DNA from: Erodium maritimum
Lineage: Eukaryota > Streptophyta > Magnoliopsida > Geraniales > Geraniaceae
Length of the DNA: 64,000 nt
Assembly (NCBI GenBank): GCA_963921825.1
Contig: OY997593.1
Span: forward strand, 55,102,039-55,166,038
Direction: 5' to 3'
How positions within the stretch are numbered: the stretch's first letter is position 1; each line of letters starts with the position of its first letter. A program made the position numbers and the translations under genes. The notes under the pieces are model-generated. The model made no database searches. It was not told the origin of the DNA and was given only the letters and a program-made list of their open reading frames with translations. Shown piece by piece: positions 38,572-50,511 of this stretch.

Positions 38572-41240
38572 ACTTAAAATTAACCCCAGAACAAAATTGC
38601 TACAGTACATCAGGCCCACATAAGAAGCTTCAGGACATCCAATGCTAAGATAGGCCTCAATGCTATTGAAGCTAGGCCCATACTAAGCTTTCTATGAGGG
38701 TTTTTATGCACTTAGATACAATACAACTCAAGATCAACACATATACTCAGAACCTTATATAACAATCTGTAATAGAAAGACTCACATGCATCATATAGAG
38801 CATAAAACATTTACTCCCTTGTATGGCATAAATAAAAAAAAGCACGCCTCTTTAACAAGTCAAATATACCAACCAAGCTCTATGTCCCCTTCCTGTTTTT
38901 TACTATTTTACAAACTCTTGTCACTAGGAAATCCTCCCACCGCCCCATGACTTAACAAGATCTATGTGGGGAACCTGATCCCACTGTAGATCATCCCTCG
39001 CCCTCTTTCTTTCCCCTTTATTATGGATGGAACGATCTAGCTGCCACTTGTCATGCCATTAAATAAAAAACCATAGAACTGTGCTATAGACTGGAAAATT
39101 AAGTAGAACGAATAGAAGACTTAACCCTACTGCTACAACTGTCTTTTAGGCTGGGCCAGTTAAAGACAAGCATTCCATACCGTGTTAAGATAAAAGAAGA
39201 TAGTAGGGGAAAGACATCCATTGCCATTGAGAGGGTACCTCTGGACTGAACATGAGAAGGGAGAGGAATGATATGAATCTCATCAAGGTATGAAAGGAAT
39301 TTGTGATCAAGAAAGTTTTAAGACCATTTTAATTTTGGATTTGAAAAGGATGTTAGAAACTATGGTTGAACAAATTGATAAGTTGAGGATCAAAGACACC
39401 ACAATCCGGTATAGATGGAAGGACTGATAAGTCAAGCTCACAGATAAAACAGATACATTATGCAAAACTTGCAAACTAAAACTTTGTTATAGAACAAGGT
39501 CATGAATACATTAAGTTTAGTAATTCCTTTGCAGTGATATGAAAGTCCAATAAATTCATGAAGTATCAAACTGAAACTAATAAATTTCATCAGCAGCAAG
39601 CAAATAAACATTTCAGATTGCAGGTGGAGAAGTTCAGCAGTTCTGACCAGATTCATAAACATGGCTAGAATGATAAGAGTTTCTATTAACTTTTCCCGTA
39701 GCCAGTATGTACTTTAAGTAAGGTAAACAAATAGGCTCAACCAAGATACTATGAGAATAGAGGAGGGGATCCGATCTAGGGAACTTATCAATCAAAACAA
39801 CATATAGTTCAGTGATAACCACAAGGGTAAGCTCACATGTTAAATCAGTTGGTTTATAGCAATCAACTACTTGCTACATCTTGAATGCACATGATTGTGC
39901 CTTAAGATCAATATAATTGTTAGCACTTAAACCAGTACCCAACTTATATTTAGTAGTCCAATCGACAAACACCCCTTTTTAACCAATGAGATGTTCAACC
40001 TCAACTTATCATCTGCCTAATTATCACCTCACCTTATCCACTGCTCACCCCAATATGGCATCTATATACAACATTGCTCAATTTATCAAGGTTTCTATTT
40101 AGAAGATCATTAACATTAACAGGTTGATCCCTCGCCATTAAGAATGGAGGAAGTGTATAGAAACCAACATATTTTGCACTTACCCTCTTCCACCTCTGTA
40201 ATGAGTTTACTGCGAGAAAAGGAGTTATCCTAGTATCCAGGTAAAGTACCTATACCTACTTGATTACTTCTGAACCTTGGCAAAACTAACAAAATATCAT
40301 CTACATTTACAAATTAAGGCTTCTCTAATGACAAATGACGACAGATCATTCTTAGGATGTCAAAAACTGTCACCCATGCTATGGAATCGTATGCATGTAA
40401 CCTGAACCATTGCATTTGCCTGGATAACATTTTTACATATGAGAATAGAAACTATGCAGCTATCAGAATCTAATGCTTCATTCCACTAAGATTCATGTGA
40501 CAGTTACCATATAGCTGTATGTCTGCTTTCTTCATCAACTACTCTAGACAGCCAATAACATAACCTATTACATAAGCACCTGATAGTGATTCAAGAAGTG
40601 ACGGCAACCAAAGAAGTTTCGTTCAATAAGTGCAAAGCAACAAATGCACTGGGTCAATAAAATGGTTACTAAATCCACTTCAGCTTTACGAGTCCTCCTC
40701 GTTTACAGACAAAAAAAATCACTGGGAGTATGCCTATGATTCTACGAAGCAACCAAGCCAGAAAATTATAGGAACCCTTTGCAATCCCCTTATTGATCAA
40801 GGCATTGGGAATAAATTTCTTAACCAAACAATTTCAGCTCTACAGATTTAGTAAAACCATTGTATCTGAATTCAATTCTCCTCAAAACTATACGTCACAG
40901 GTACCATATCCAGAAACACCAAATTATGCTATTTGATCTAAACATTGCCGTTAAACCACCAACTTCTGCCAAACAAAATTACAATCCTAGTGTCCTCAAG
41001 ACTATGTCACGTTCATCCGGAATAATCATCAAACAGTTGGCATGCACAAGATCTTCGTTCAAAATTGAAGTATAATTAACTCAATTTGATACCAATCAGA
41101 AAATTGAGAGAACCTACGAAACACACAGCAGGCCTATGTAACTTCTGCAACTAGCAAATGTTGACGAGTAAATTACGTTTCTGAGATACAAAACGTAGAG
41201 AATTCAGAAAAGCAAGACAAATCAACAACCGGAAAAAATG
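38572..41240. other. Gene-poor stretch, no feature seen
   Basis: AT-rich sequence with no recognisable coding frame. A 26-base segment on the minus strand (40184-40209) is framed by good splice-like signals and is discussed as a finding only. Confidence 0.35.
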
Positions 41241-41279
41241 GCGTACCGGAAATCTGGAACCGGCGGTGGCGCTCTTCAT

Positions 41280-43467
41280 ATCGTCGCCCTTGACGCCAGC
41301 AAGCGAGGAGCAGAGAGTGCTTGGTTTGTTTCTACTGTTCGGTTTATATTTCGCTCCTTTTTTTTCGTGACCCCTGGGCCTCTTAGTATTTGTTTTGTGC
41401 TATCAATTATATGTGAATAGCTGGACTTCTGTACCCTTTCCATTTTTGTAAAAATCAGTGTTTACTCGAGTCGAGTGTTGTTGCGTGTTTAACGGTGTTG
41501 TTTCAAGCACTGTGTTATAAAAAAACAATAGGTATAAGGCGATGGTTGAAGCTCCGGCCTTGATTATTGTCGGTGGAGAACCATTCTCCTTCCCCTTCCT
41601 TGCTCCCAGTCCGCTCTCCTTCCCCTTCCTTGCTCCCAGTCCGCTCTCCTTCTCTTTCTCCCCCCTCACCATTCTCCTGCTTGTTTTGCTTCTTTTTCTC
41701 TCCTATGGTCAAGCAAGGTTCTCGGTGCGAGTTCCCTCGTGGTTCTCGTCACTCACTTTGTGGTTCGTGGAAGACGATGGTTCTCCGACGGGTTGCGGCA
41801 CTTTAGTCGTGCTCATAGCTCCATTTTCTTGCTCCATCTGGCTTCTCCACATCCGACCTTTATAGCTTCAGATTTGGTCTGGTGGTGTGTCCTCGGTGCC
41901 GGTGTTGTGGCTTCGCGGCGTCTCCGTTCTCGTTGGTCCTCCGGTGGCAACAACCGACTTTGTCCAGATGAGTTGTTGGTTTGGGCAGGTTTATCCAAGA
42001 ATGGACAGATCTGAACTCGGGACTATGTTAAGTTGTTGCCTCGAACAATCGAAAAGCTTCTCTCCAGGTTCAGCTTCTTCTTCTTCTTCTTTAACTATGT
42101 TTCGTGGTCGTGGAGCAGCTCTGGTGGTCCACCTGAGGTGTGGATGGAGTCCGTTGTTGTGATGTGGGGTGTCGGAGTTCAGTTGTGTCAACCTATCCAC
42201 GTTATTTGCCCCTGCTCTCGGCTTCCAGTTGTATCATCACCAGATGCAGACTCTATTGCTGGTGTTATGGTCATCATTGCTTATTCGTGAGGTGTGGTGG
42301 TTGTGGTGACTGCCGTTTCAAGGATTCAATGTGGTTTTTGGTGTTGACCGCGGGTGTACCCGTCTCTATTGTAGATTTTCTCCTTAAGATGATGTTGGTG
42401 GAATCTCTCTTCAGACGCTGGAGGTGACTAATTTCAGTTCTGGCTGTGGGACGCGTTTCTTCATCCTCCCGAGTGTTGATCGTTGTGAATCTGGTCTAGT
42501 CGCGTCTAGTGGTTTGTTTGGTTGTCCGACGTTTCTTTCAGTTCTGGTCATGGGACGCATTTCTTCACACACCTAGGTGTTGATCGTTATGGATTTGATG
42601 GTTTGTTGTAGTGCTAGTACTGGTGGTCCAATTCTTCTGCTTCTGATTTGTGTCATTTCATTGTCCCTTTATAATTTTCTTCTTGGTCTTCAGCTGCTTT
42701 CTTCCACATTCCTTGTTAAGACTTACCAGTTCAGGGTGTTGACTGTCGACGAGTGGTTTGGCCATAGTTTATTTTAGTTGTTTACCTTCAGTTTCGATTT
42801 TGGGTTTAGTGTGTTCGACTGGGTATTACCCTCTGATCTGTCTTTGTCGCTTGCGGTGTTGATCGCCGACTTGTTAGTGCCCGCATTCCAGTCTATGTAA
42901 GAGGTTGATGGTTCTAATGAGACAAAGTGATATACATTGTATTGTAGTCTATTGAGGATATGTCGGTATCGTTTTGTGCTTAATGGTGGGAAAATATGGG
43001 TTTTGACCGTATTTATTGGTGTGGGTTTAATGGTAGAAAAATCATGGTTATATACCTAGTTAACTGTACCGTTCTTAATGTTTTTAAAATTTGGGTATTT
43101 AGACATTTTTCCATGTATTCTCCCCTTGATGGTATTGTTTTGAGGATAAACTTTCATGCCAGTGCTCGACTTTAGGTTGTGTTGTGTATCCTTATACTCT
43201 GTTGTAATTTGGTTCAGTTTATATAGCTTGAAACTGGATACTTTTCCCCCTTTTCAAGCTCTAAAAGGGAGTATTTATAAAATTTCTTAGCTGAGTAAAA
43301 TGAAGTTCTTAACGATGTTTTAGCAACATTGTATTTTTAAAAAAAAAACACGATCAAAAACATGTTGCTTATAATTATGGATATGCAAACCATGATACTT
43401 CATTATATTAACGTTATTTTAGAATATAATGATAAAAATTCTTTTATTGCTTACCACATAATAAAGG
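41280..43467. other. CT/GT-rich stretch, probably transposon-derived
   Basis: 41520-42900 is pyrimidine-rich then GT-rich on the plus strand, open in several frames but without a recognisable protein. It resembles untranslated parts of plant LINEs in composition only. A 30-bp unit (CTCTCCTTCCCCTTCCTTGC...) is repeated twice with a third partial copy at about 41585-41655. 42900-43460 is AT-rich. Confidence 0.3.
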
Positions 43468-43553
43468 TCTTCTTCTTCTTCTTCTTCTTCTTCTTCTTCT
43501 TCTTCTTCTTCTTCTTCTTCTTCTTCTTCTTCTTCTTCTTCTTCTTCTTCTTC
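43468..43553 (+). repeat. (CTT)n microsatellite, about 28 units
   Basis: An uninterrupted CTT tract of about 85 bp. It sits where the first dozen bases of the left LTR arm (TGTTAGTCTTAGTG in the sister copy) would be expected, and is followed directly by GTGTCTGTAGTCC, which matches that sister. Confidence 0.95.
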
Positions 43554-45180
43554 GTGTCTGTAGTCCAACGTAAATATTCATATGTAAATATCATCGTTAG
43601 CAATAAAAATAAAGCGGCTTTATATTACTTATGAATTGGAGTAATATATCGAAGTATGGTCTGATCTATGCCCACCATGCGGAGTAGAACCATAGATTGG
43701 GTTAGATCACACTCGATGAGTCCAAAGTCAACAAAGCTTCACTAAAAGCGACTAGTATGAAAGATGACGCTTTATGGTGTACGATTTATTTAGTCATTGG
43801 AATAAGATTCCAGAGTTTGATCATAGATATCATGTGGGACATGATATTGAACGATCTGACCTGAATATGTTCCATATATCCAGTCATGCACATATTCAGT
43901 GTTGTAGCTTGTCATGTATCCTTAGACCAATGAGTATTTGTGATCACTATGCAGTAAACAACTGACTTTAACATGAGCCCAACGTTTCCCGTAATAGGGC
44001 TTCCATAACGGTCAAGATTGACTTGGGGATGGACTGCATGAGTGACACGAAAGACGGCTAAGGGATTTATCCCTCATACTACGACATGAGAAAGATGTTG
44101 GTTCTCAACCGCTTGATCGAGAATGACTGAAAGAATAGCATGACCATACACATAATACCGGGTATCAAAGATTCAGTCATCTCACATATCAAGGAACAAT
44201 TATTGAGAATAGTAAGGATGATTGTTCTATGCCTTATCTTAATCAGGCTATCTAGAGATAAAAGGATAGTGACATAGACGACATAAAGGTTAGAATCGAC
44301 AAGGTTGATTCGTTATGCAGTGTTAGGCAATACTAAAGTCTCATTAGTTTCCACTTATGTAAGATCAAATAAAATGGGATTTGACGTTGATCTACCGACA
44401 TGCATAAACCTAAGGGTCACACCGGAGGGTGAAACTCGTTAACAAACTTATGGAGAATGGCCTAGAGGGAAGTTGACAAGGGACATGACCGAAATTGGGT
44501 TTTAGGTCATGTGCCCGTAAGTAATTAGGACTTTACGGATCAAAACAAGAGAATCGGAGTCTTGGAATTGATCGTGTCGGATAATATTGGACATATCTGG
44601 GATGAAAGGCGTGGAGGTGATGAGTACACCACGGGACCTCATTGGGAATGGCAACGGGCCATCACCCGCGAGGCCCATGGGCGGCCCGTGCCACCAAAGG
44701 CCCATGGAACCAACTAGTTAAGTCTTAACTGAATGGTTCTAACTAAACTAGTTAGATTAGGTAGTTGGTGATTCAATCCATCAACTTCTATCTACTTTAC
44801 ACCATCCTTGTCCTATCTTCCATTTGTTTTATGTTGATGATATTACATGATATAGTCATCCTTGTCAACATAAGAAGACATAACACGCACAAAAGGAAGA
44901 ACACAACTCCTCCCCCTTCTCTCTAAATTTCTTCCCATTTTCCTCCATTTTGTGCTCTTTGAGTCCTATAAGCTTAGAGCTACGTGGCTTTAATTCCTTA
45001 GAGGATACGTAGGCGTTTTGGAGACTCAAGCCAAATCATTATTTACTCGGTGTTCTTGCTTTGGTAAGAAATTGTGCTGAATTTTTGTCTTGTGATTCTA
45101 ATCTTTGGTAGTTGTTTCATGGTTTACATGGTCTCTTGGTTTCAATTGGTTCCTCTCCTACCCTACCTCGAGACCCAACA
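43468..45180 (+). mobile_element. Left LTR of an inverted LTR pair
   Basis: This LTR of about 1.65 kb reads in plus orientation and ends CTACCTCGAGACCCAACA at 45180. Its start is masked by the CTT tract. It matches the reverse complement of 45659-50511 along its whole length at about 80-85% by eye. Ends of TGTTAG...CCCAACA are Copia-like. No flanking duplication could be matched. Confidence 0.75.
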
Positions 45181-45658
45181 ATTATTATATATATAAGAGT
45201 GTTTTCAAGTGTTACCCCATATCTAAATTGTTGCTTGATTTTAGGTCATTGGATCTAATTCATCTAATTGCTATAGAACTAATAGCATACAACCATAAAT
45301 AATATGAAAACTGTTTGTTGTTTTGTAATTTCACATCTGATGAGAACAAATATGTCTTTTTAATTTCCTTTTACCTAACCCTAATATATACCTTCGTCAT
45401 ATTGTCTCTTTCATTTATATCTGCCCATCACAAAAAGCACAAAATATGCTTTTCCACAAAATGAACTGTGATCTCCACGGTGAATCGATCCTCGCCAAAC
45501 GTCGGAGAAGCCCCTGCCATTAGGGTTCAGCTCCTTTGCCATCGTCTGGACCCAGGACCGTGCCACCCCACTGAACCTTACCAGATGTCAGAGAACACCG
45601 CCCATGAGAGTTCTACTCGACCTCGGTCTAGCCCGAGGTCCTCACCGCTGCAACCTAC
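45181..45658. other. Spacer between the inverted LTRs
   Basis: 478 bp, AT-rich on the left and GC-richer from 45460. I see no primer-binding site, tract or domain that would make it the inside of a retroelement. Confidence 0.5.
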
Positions 45659-48600
45659 TGTTGGGTCTCGAGGTAGGGTTGGAGATGAACCAACTCGCAG
45701 CGGAAAATCAATGAAAACCAAAAGACGATTAAAACCATGAAACAACTAACAAAGAATGAATTCACAAGAGAAAATTTCAGCACTATTTCTTACCAAAACA
45801 AGAACAACGGGTAACGAATTATTGGCTTGAGTCTCCAAGACGCCTACGTATCCACATGGGAATCAAAGCCACGTAGTTCTTCTCTTTGAGAACTCAAGAA
45901 CACAAAAATGGAGGTGGAAACAACCCTTGGCCGAAATTGTGGGGAAGAGGGAGAGAAAATGTGTTTCCTATTCTTGTCTTGTGTTTGTCGTGTTGGAAAA
46001 AGATGACTTAAACATAACAAACCCCATACTTGTCCAACTAAAGGCATGAGACAAGCATGGTGACAATTAAGGTGTAATTAGAACAAAGTATGGCTAGACA
46101 AGATGGGGTTAGGTGGTGAATCACCAACACCTTAATCCTTGTCATGCTTACTTAGTACTATTTAATCAAGACTTGATTAATTAGTTCCATGGGCCTCTTG
46201 GAACATGGCCCGTGGCTTTTTCCAACGAGGTGTCGTGATTCGCTCATCGCCTCCAAGCCTTCCATACCGGAAATGTCCAACATTATCCGACACGATCAAT
46301 CCCAAGACTCCAAGCCTTGTCTCGATCCGTAAAGTCCTATTCACTTACGGGCACATGACCCAAAACCCAGTTTTGGTCATTTCCCGAAACAACTCCCTTT
46401 TGGCCATTCTCCATAAATATGTCAATGAGTTTCACCCTCCGGTGTGACCCTTAGGTTTATGCATGCCAATAGATCAACGTAAAATCCCATTTTACTTGAT
46501 CCTATTTAAATGACAACTAACGAGAATTTAGTATTGTCTAACACTGCATAACGAATCGACTCTGTCGATTCTAACCTTTTCGTTGTCCCTATCATTATTC
46601 TTTTATCTCCGATATCCTGATTGAGATAAGGCATAGAGCCGTCATCCTTATTATTCTCAATAACTGTTCCTTGATATGTGAGATGACTGAATATATGATA
46701 CCCAGTATCATGTGCATGACCATGCTATTCTTTTAGTCACTCTCGATCAAGCGGTCGAGAACCGATATCTTTCTCATACCGTAGTATGAGGGATAAATCC
46801 CTTAGCCGTCTTTCTTGTCACTCATGCAGTCCGTCCCCAAGCCAATCCTGGCCGTTATGTAAGCCCTGTTACGGACAACGTTAGGTTCAGGTCAAACTCA
46901 GTTGTTTACTACATAACGATCACAAAGACTCATTGGTCTAAGGATACATGACAAGCTACGACAATGAATATGTTCATGACTTGATCTATGGCACATATTC
47001 ATGTCGGGTCGTCCAATATCATGTCCCACATGATATGTAAAACCCGCTTCAAAAAAAGAAAAAAAAGAAAAAAACTTTGGGTCGGACCGGACCCGACCAG
47101 CAACCTGGCCAGGCCAGACCCGACTGCCACCCCTCACTTGGGCCGTGCGGCCCGGTACTGGTCAGAGCCCATTTTCTGGGCCCAAGCCCAGTCTGAACCC
47201 TTGGTATAAAGGGCCGAACCCTAGGGTTTACACCCATTCTCTTCCTTCCCCTCAACGCAGCCGCCCTCCCTTCCCTCGTCGACCTCACCCTCTCCCGATC
47301 TTCCTCTCTCCCTCTCTGGTTCCTCTCGACCTCGCCGGCCACGGCGTGTCCGGCCGCCACCCCCCTCTCTCCGTCCCGAACCTCCCTCACCGAGCCCGAG
47401 CTCGTTCTTCTCCGGCTCAAACCCCGACCTTCCTCGTCACCTCCTCAGTAACGGCCGACCACCACCCGTCCTCCTCACCTCCTCCGTCCAACCACGCCAG
47501 CGCCGACCGAGCCCGAGCTCTCCGTCCGACCCTCCTCCCTTACCAGATCCGTCCAACCACGCCGCCGTCAAGCCGCCGTCCCCGAGCTCCCCACGCCGTC
47601 TTCCTCTCCCGTGCTCGACTCCGGCGCGTTCGACAGATCCGGGACGAAGCCACCATGGCCGTCCGGATCTGAGCCGAGAAGGGTCCAGCCGTGCACCGTC
47701 GTGCCCCGCCGTCGTGCACCGTCGTGCGCCGCCGCCGCCCTTGCCGTCCCTTCTCTACGGTTAGGCCCCGGCCGACGCCGCCCTCGCCGGCGGCCGACCG
47801 GTTCGAAACCGAACCTCTATTTTTCCCGTCTTCGAACTACTGCAAATCGGGTTTTGTTGTAACAAGCAAAGAAAATGAAATAAAACCTTTTTCGAGTTAG
47901 TTTGGATCTGTTTAGGGTTAAAAATGTTATTGAAATCGTTTAATATTTGGTTAAACCGTTAATGAATTTGGAACGGTTTTTGAATCGAAAAGGGAAACAA
48001 TTGAATCAAAATCAGATTGGAGTAAAAGATGGATTTTGGATCTGCTTCGGTTGAAATCGAAATCACAATTTTGGAAAGGAAAGGTTGTAAACCGAAAATC
48101 AAACTTAAGAAAAAGGGTTTTAAAATGAAAAGGAATTAAAGGCGTTCCGGTTTTAAAAACGGTTTAAATCGAGGAGTCGTGAATCTAAGTTGTGAACGGG
48201 ATTTAGGGACGGTTGTTCAAAAACCGAACCTAATTCATTTTGGGCTCAAAGATCGGAACAGAATCAGATTTGAAATAAAAAGGGAATTCGTTTTAAAATA
48301 AAAACCGTTCTGTTTTGAAAAAGGGTTATTAATCGGAGTTGGGAACGACTCGGGATTCTGGGTAAAATGGACTGCTATTGGGTTTAAAAAGGAACAAAAG
48401 CGGACCGCTGAATCGAACCTCGGGATTCGTGCATTGGGACCGTGCCTCGCATGCACCGGTTTCGGTGCTCGGGTACTCAAACCCGATTCGCTGTGACCCC
48501 GCTTTTATCCCGCTCGAGTTTAAGGGACAACTGTCGGTTCTAAACTAGACTAATCGTAACCTTTAGTTTAACGGTGGAACCGTTATTAATCTATGGCTTT

Positions 48601-48879
48601 CGTGTTCTCTTTAGAGTCCGGCTTCGATCGAAGTGAAGCTCGGAGGTAGCGAGCCAGAACGTCCGCAGCTAGGAAGCGTAGCGGTTGCTCTTCAGTTGAG
48701 GTAGGGAAAAGTAGCCGGATCTCGGCCCTGACTAGGGAAAGTTAATAGTAGAATTGCATGTGACACCGGGGTGTCGTGGGTTATTTAGGTTATCGAATAT
48801 TAGAATGCATGATACGGGAACGTAGCGATTATTGGAAATGCATGTGACACTTAGTAGTGTCGTAGGAGCAGAGAACTTA

Positions 48880-49610
48880 GCGGTAATTGTTTTACTGGAG
48901 GCATGTGACCATGCCCGGAGGTTGATTGCGAACTGTTGATATTAGGAGTACTGGAGGCATATGACCATGCCCAGAGGTTGATTGTGAAACTAGTGATCTT
49001 AGGACTGTTGTAGGCATCGATTATGCCGGAGGTTGTTGTGTGTTATTTATTTACTGTTGTCGAGTCTTGGGTGGCCTTGAGAGCCCGTATTATTTATTGT
49101 TGAGTTTGGGTGGCCTTGAGAGCCCGTGTTATTTATTGCTGAGTCTTGGGTGGCCATGAGAGCCCGTGTTGTCATTTCAGTGTCTTGAGTGGCAGTGAGT
49201 GCCGTGGGGTTGTTGAACCCGGGTCTTGTTTGTTGAGGTGTCTTGAGTGGCCTTGAGTGCCTGTGTTGTCGAACTTGCTTGTGATTGTGTTGGTGATTGT
49301 GACTGTGATTGTGGTTGCCTGAGTGAGAGAGGTGAGTGAGACAGGTCGACAGCCTGGCCTGAGTGGTTCGGCAAAGTGCGTGAGTGAGAGAGGTGAGTGA
49401 GACAGGTCGACAGCCTGGCCTAAGTGGTTCGGCAAAGTGCGTGAGTAAGACAGGTCGACAGCCTGGCCTGAGTGGTTCGGCAAAGTGCGTGAGTGAGACA
49501 GGTCGACCGCCTGGCCTGAGTGGTTCGGCAAAGCGCATGAGTGAGAGAGATGAGTGAGACATGTCGACCGCCTGGCCTGAGTGGTTCGGCAAAGCGCATG
49601 AGTGAGGGAG
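48880..49610 (+). repeat. Tandem repeat series inside the solo LTR
   Basis: Three series follow one another. GGCATGTGACCATGCCCGGAGG units lie at 48898-49040. GTCTTGGGTGGCCTTGAGAG units lie at 49060-49260. Five copies of a 47-62 bp unit containing AGACAGGTCGACAGCCTGGC and GAGTGGTTCGGCAAAG lie at 49330-49605. They create a long open frame on the minus strand that is an artefact of the repeats. Confidence 0.85.
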
Positions 49611-49930
49611 GTTACTGAGCAGCTGGTTTGCGATCCTTTGTGATCTTGTTTGGTGTGCGATCCTTTGTGATCTTGTTTGGTATTGCGTAGTTCCTTTGAG
49701 TCCTTGGAAGAGGTCGTGATCGTTGTGTCGTGTCTTTGGAGGAGGTCGTCGATCGTTGTGTTCGGGTCTACTTACGTGTTGAGTGTTGAGTCGTTCGAGG
49801 AAGGTCACCGTGGGTGTTGTCAGTCAGATTACTTGGGTTGGGGACAGTGATCCTCGGGGGTTGAGCTTGTTGTTGGTGTTACCGGCATTGTCTGCTAATT
49901 ATGCCGTAGTCAGTCTGTTATCCGTGGTGG

Positions 49931-49966
49931 TGAGCGAACGCTCACCCCTAGCTGCTTTTCCTACAG
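49931..49966 (+). other. Conserved LTR hairpin and AG module (solo LTR)
   Basis: TGAGCGAACGCTCACCCC is followed by GCTTTTCCTACAG|GT, about 257 bases before the LTR end. It has the same form and almost the same distance from the LTR end as at 8971 and 9663. Confidence 0.5.
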
Positions 49967-50511
49967 GTACTGTTCGTGGGACGGACCAGGTGAGCTCTCG
50001 AAGCTTGTGGAGCTGGGAGCGGAGTCCGGGTTTTTACTTTTGGTCTAGCGACGGATACCTCGCCTTTTTGTCCGCTTGTGGGACGTTTTATTTGAATTGT
50101 ATTTATCCTTTTGTTGAACTAAACTGGTGTTGTAAAGTGTTTTAATGAATTTGTTTTCAAAGTGATTTCTTAATTTAAACGTTCGCGTCCCGAGTTCGGT
50201 TTACTGAAATTGGGGCGTGACATGATATCTATGATTAGACTCCGGAATCTCATTCCAATGACTGACAGAACGTAAGCTATAAAGAGTCATCTTTCATACT
50301 AATCGCTTCTAGTGAAGCTTTGTTGACTAGGGACCCATCGAGTGTGATCTATCTCGATCTATGGTTCTATTCGCATGGTGGGCATATATCATAACACGCA
50401 TCGATATATTACTCCAACACATAAGTAATATAAAGCCGTTTTACTTTTATTGCTAACGTTGATATATACATTTGGACATTTAGGATTGAACTACGGGCAC
50501 TAAGACTAACA

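Larger units (their letters stand above)
47031..50227 (+). mobile_element. Solo LTR of a chromovirus-like family, 3187 bp
   Basis: The LTR at 47036-50222 begins TGTAAAACCCGC, ends TTGGGGCGTGACA and is flanked by the exact 5-bp duplication TGATA (47031-47035 and 50223-50227). It has the same layout as the LTRs in the first 10 kb: a GGGCCGTGCGGCCC block, TATAAA at 47205-47210, a CT-rich leader, a long middle with tandem repeats and the hairpin module at 49931. No internal domain is present. It lies inside the right arm of the inverted LTR pair and is therefore younger than that arm. Confidence 0.93.
45659..50511 (-). mobile_element. Right LTR of the inverted pair, interrupted
   Basis: Read on the minus strand this LTR starts TGTTAGTCTTAGTGCCCGTAG at 50511 and ends ACCTCGAGACCCAACA at 45659. 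Without the inserted solo LTR (47036-50222) and one copy of its duplication it is about 1661 bp. The start is like that of the solo LTR at 28852. Its flanks (CCTAC on the left, ATCGT on the right) do not match, so it is not a simple solo LTR with duplication. Confidence 0.75.

Noticed and set aside
31000-41240. Known conserved plant microRNA precursors
   Set aside because: I looked for mature sequences of common families (such as miR156, 159, 160, 164-172, 319, 390, 393-399) by eye and saw none; this is not an exhaustive search.
43362-43634. Frame encoding a long phenylalanine run
   Set aside because: Translation of the CTT microsatellite.
47145-47672. 175-codon Pro/Arg-rich frame
   Set aside because: Lies in the CT-rich leader-like part of a solo LTR; composition explains the open frame.
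49047-49808. 253-codon minus-strand frame with internal repeats
   Set aside because: Made by the tandem repeat series of the solo LTR, not by a conserved protein.
43468-50511. Recent palindromic duplication
   Set aside because: The arms are only about 80-85% alike, so a recent inverted duplication is unlikely.
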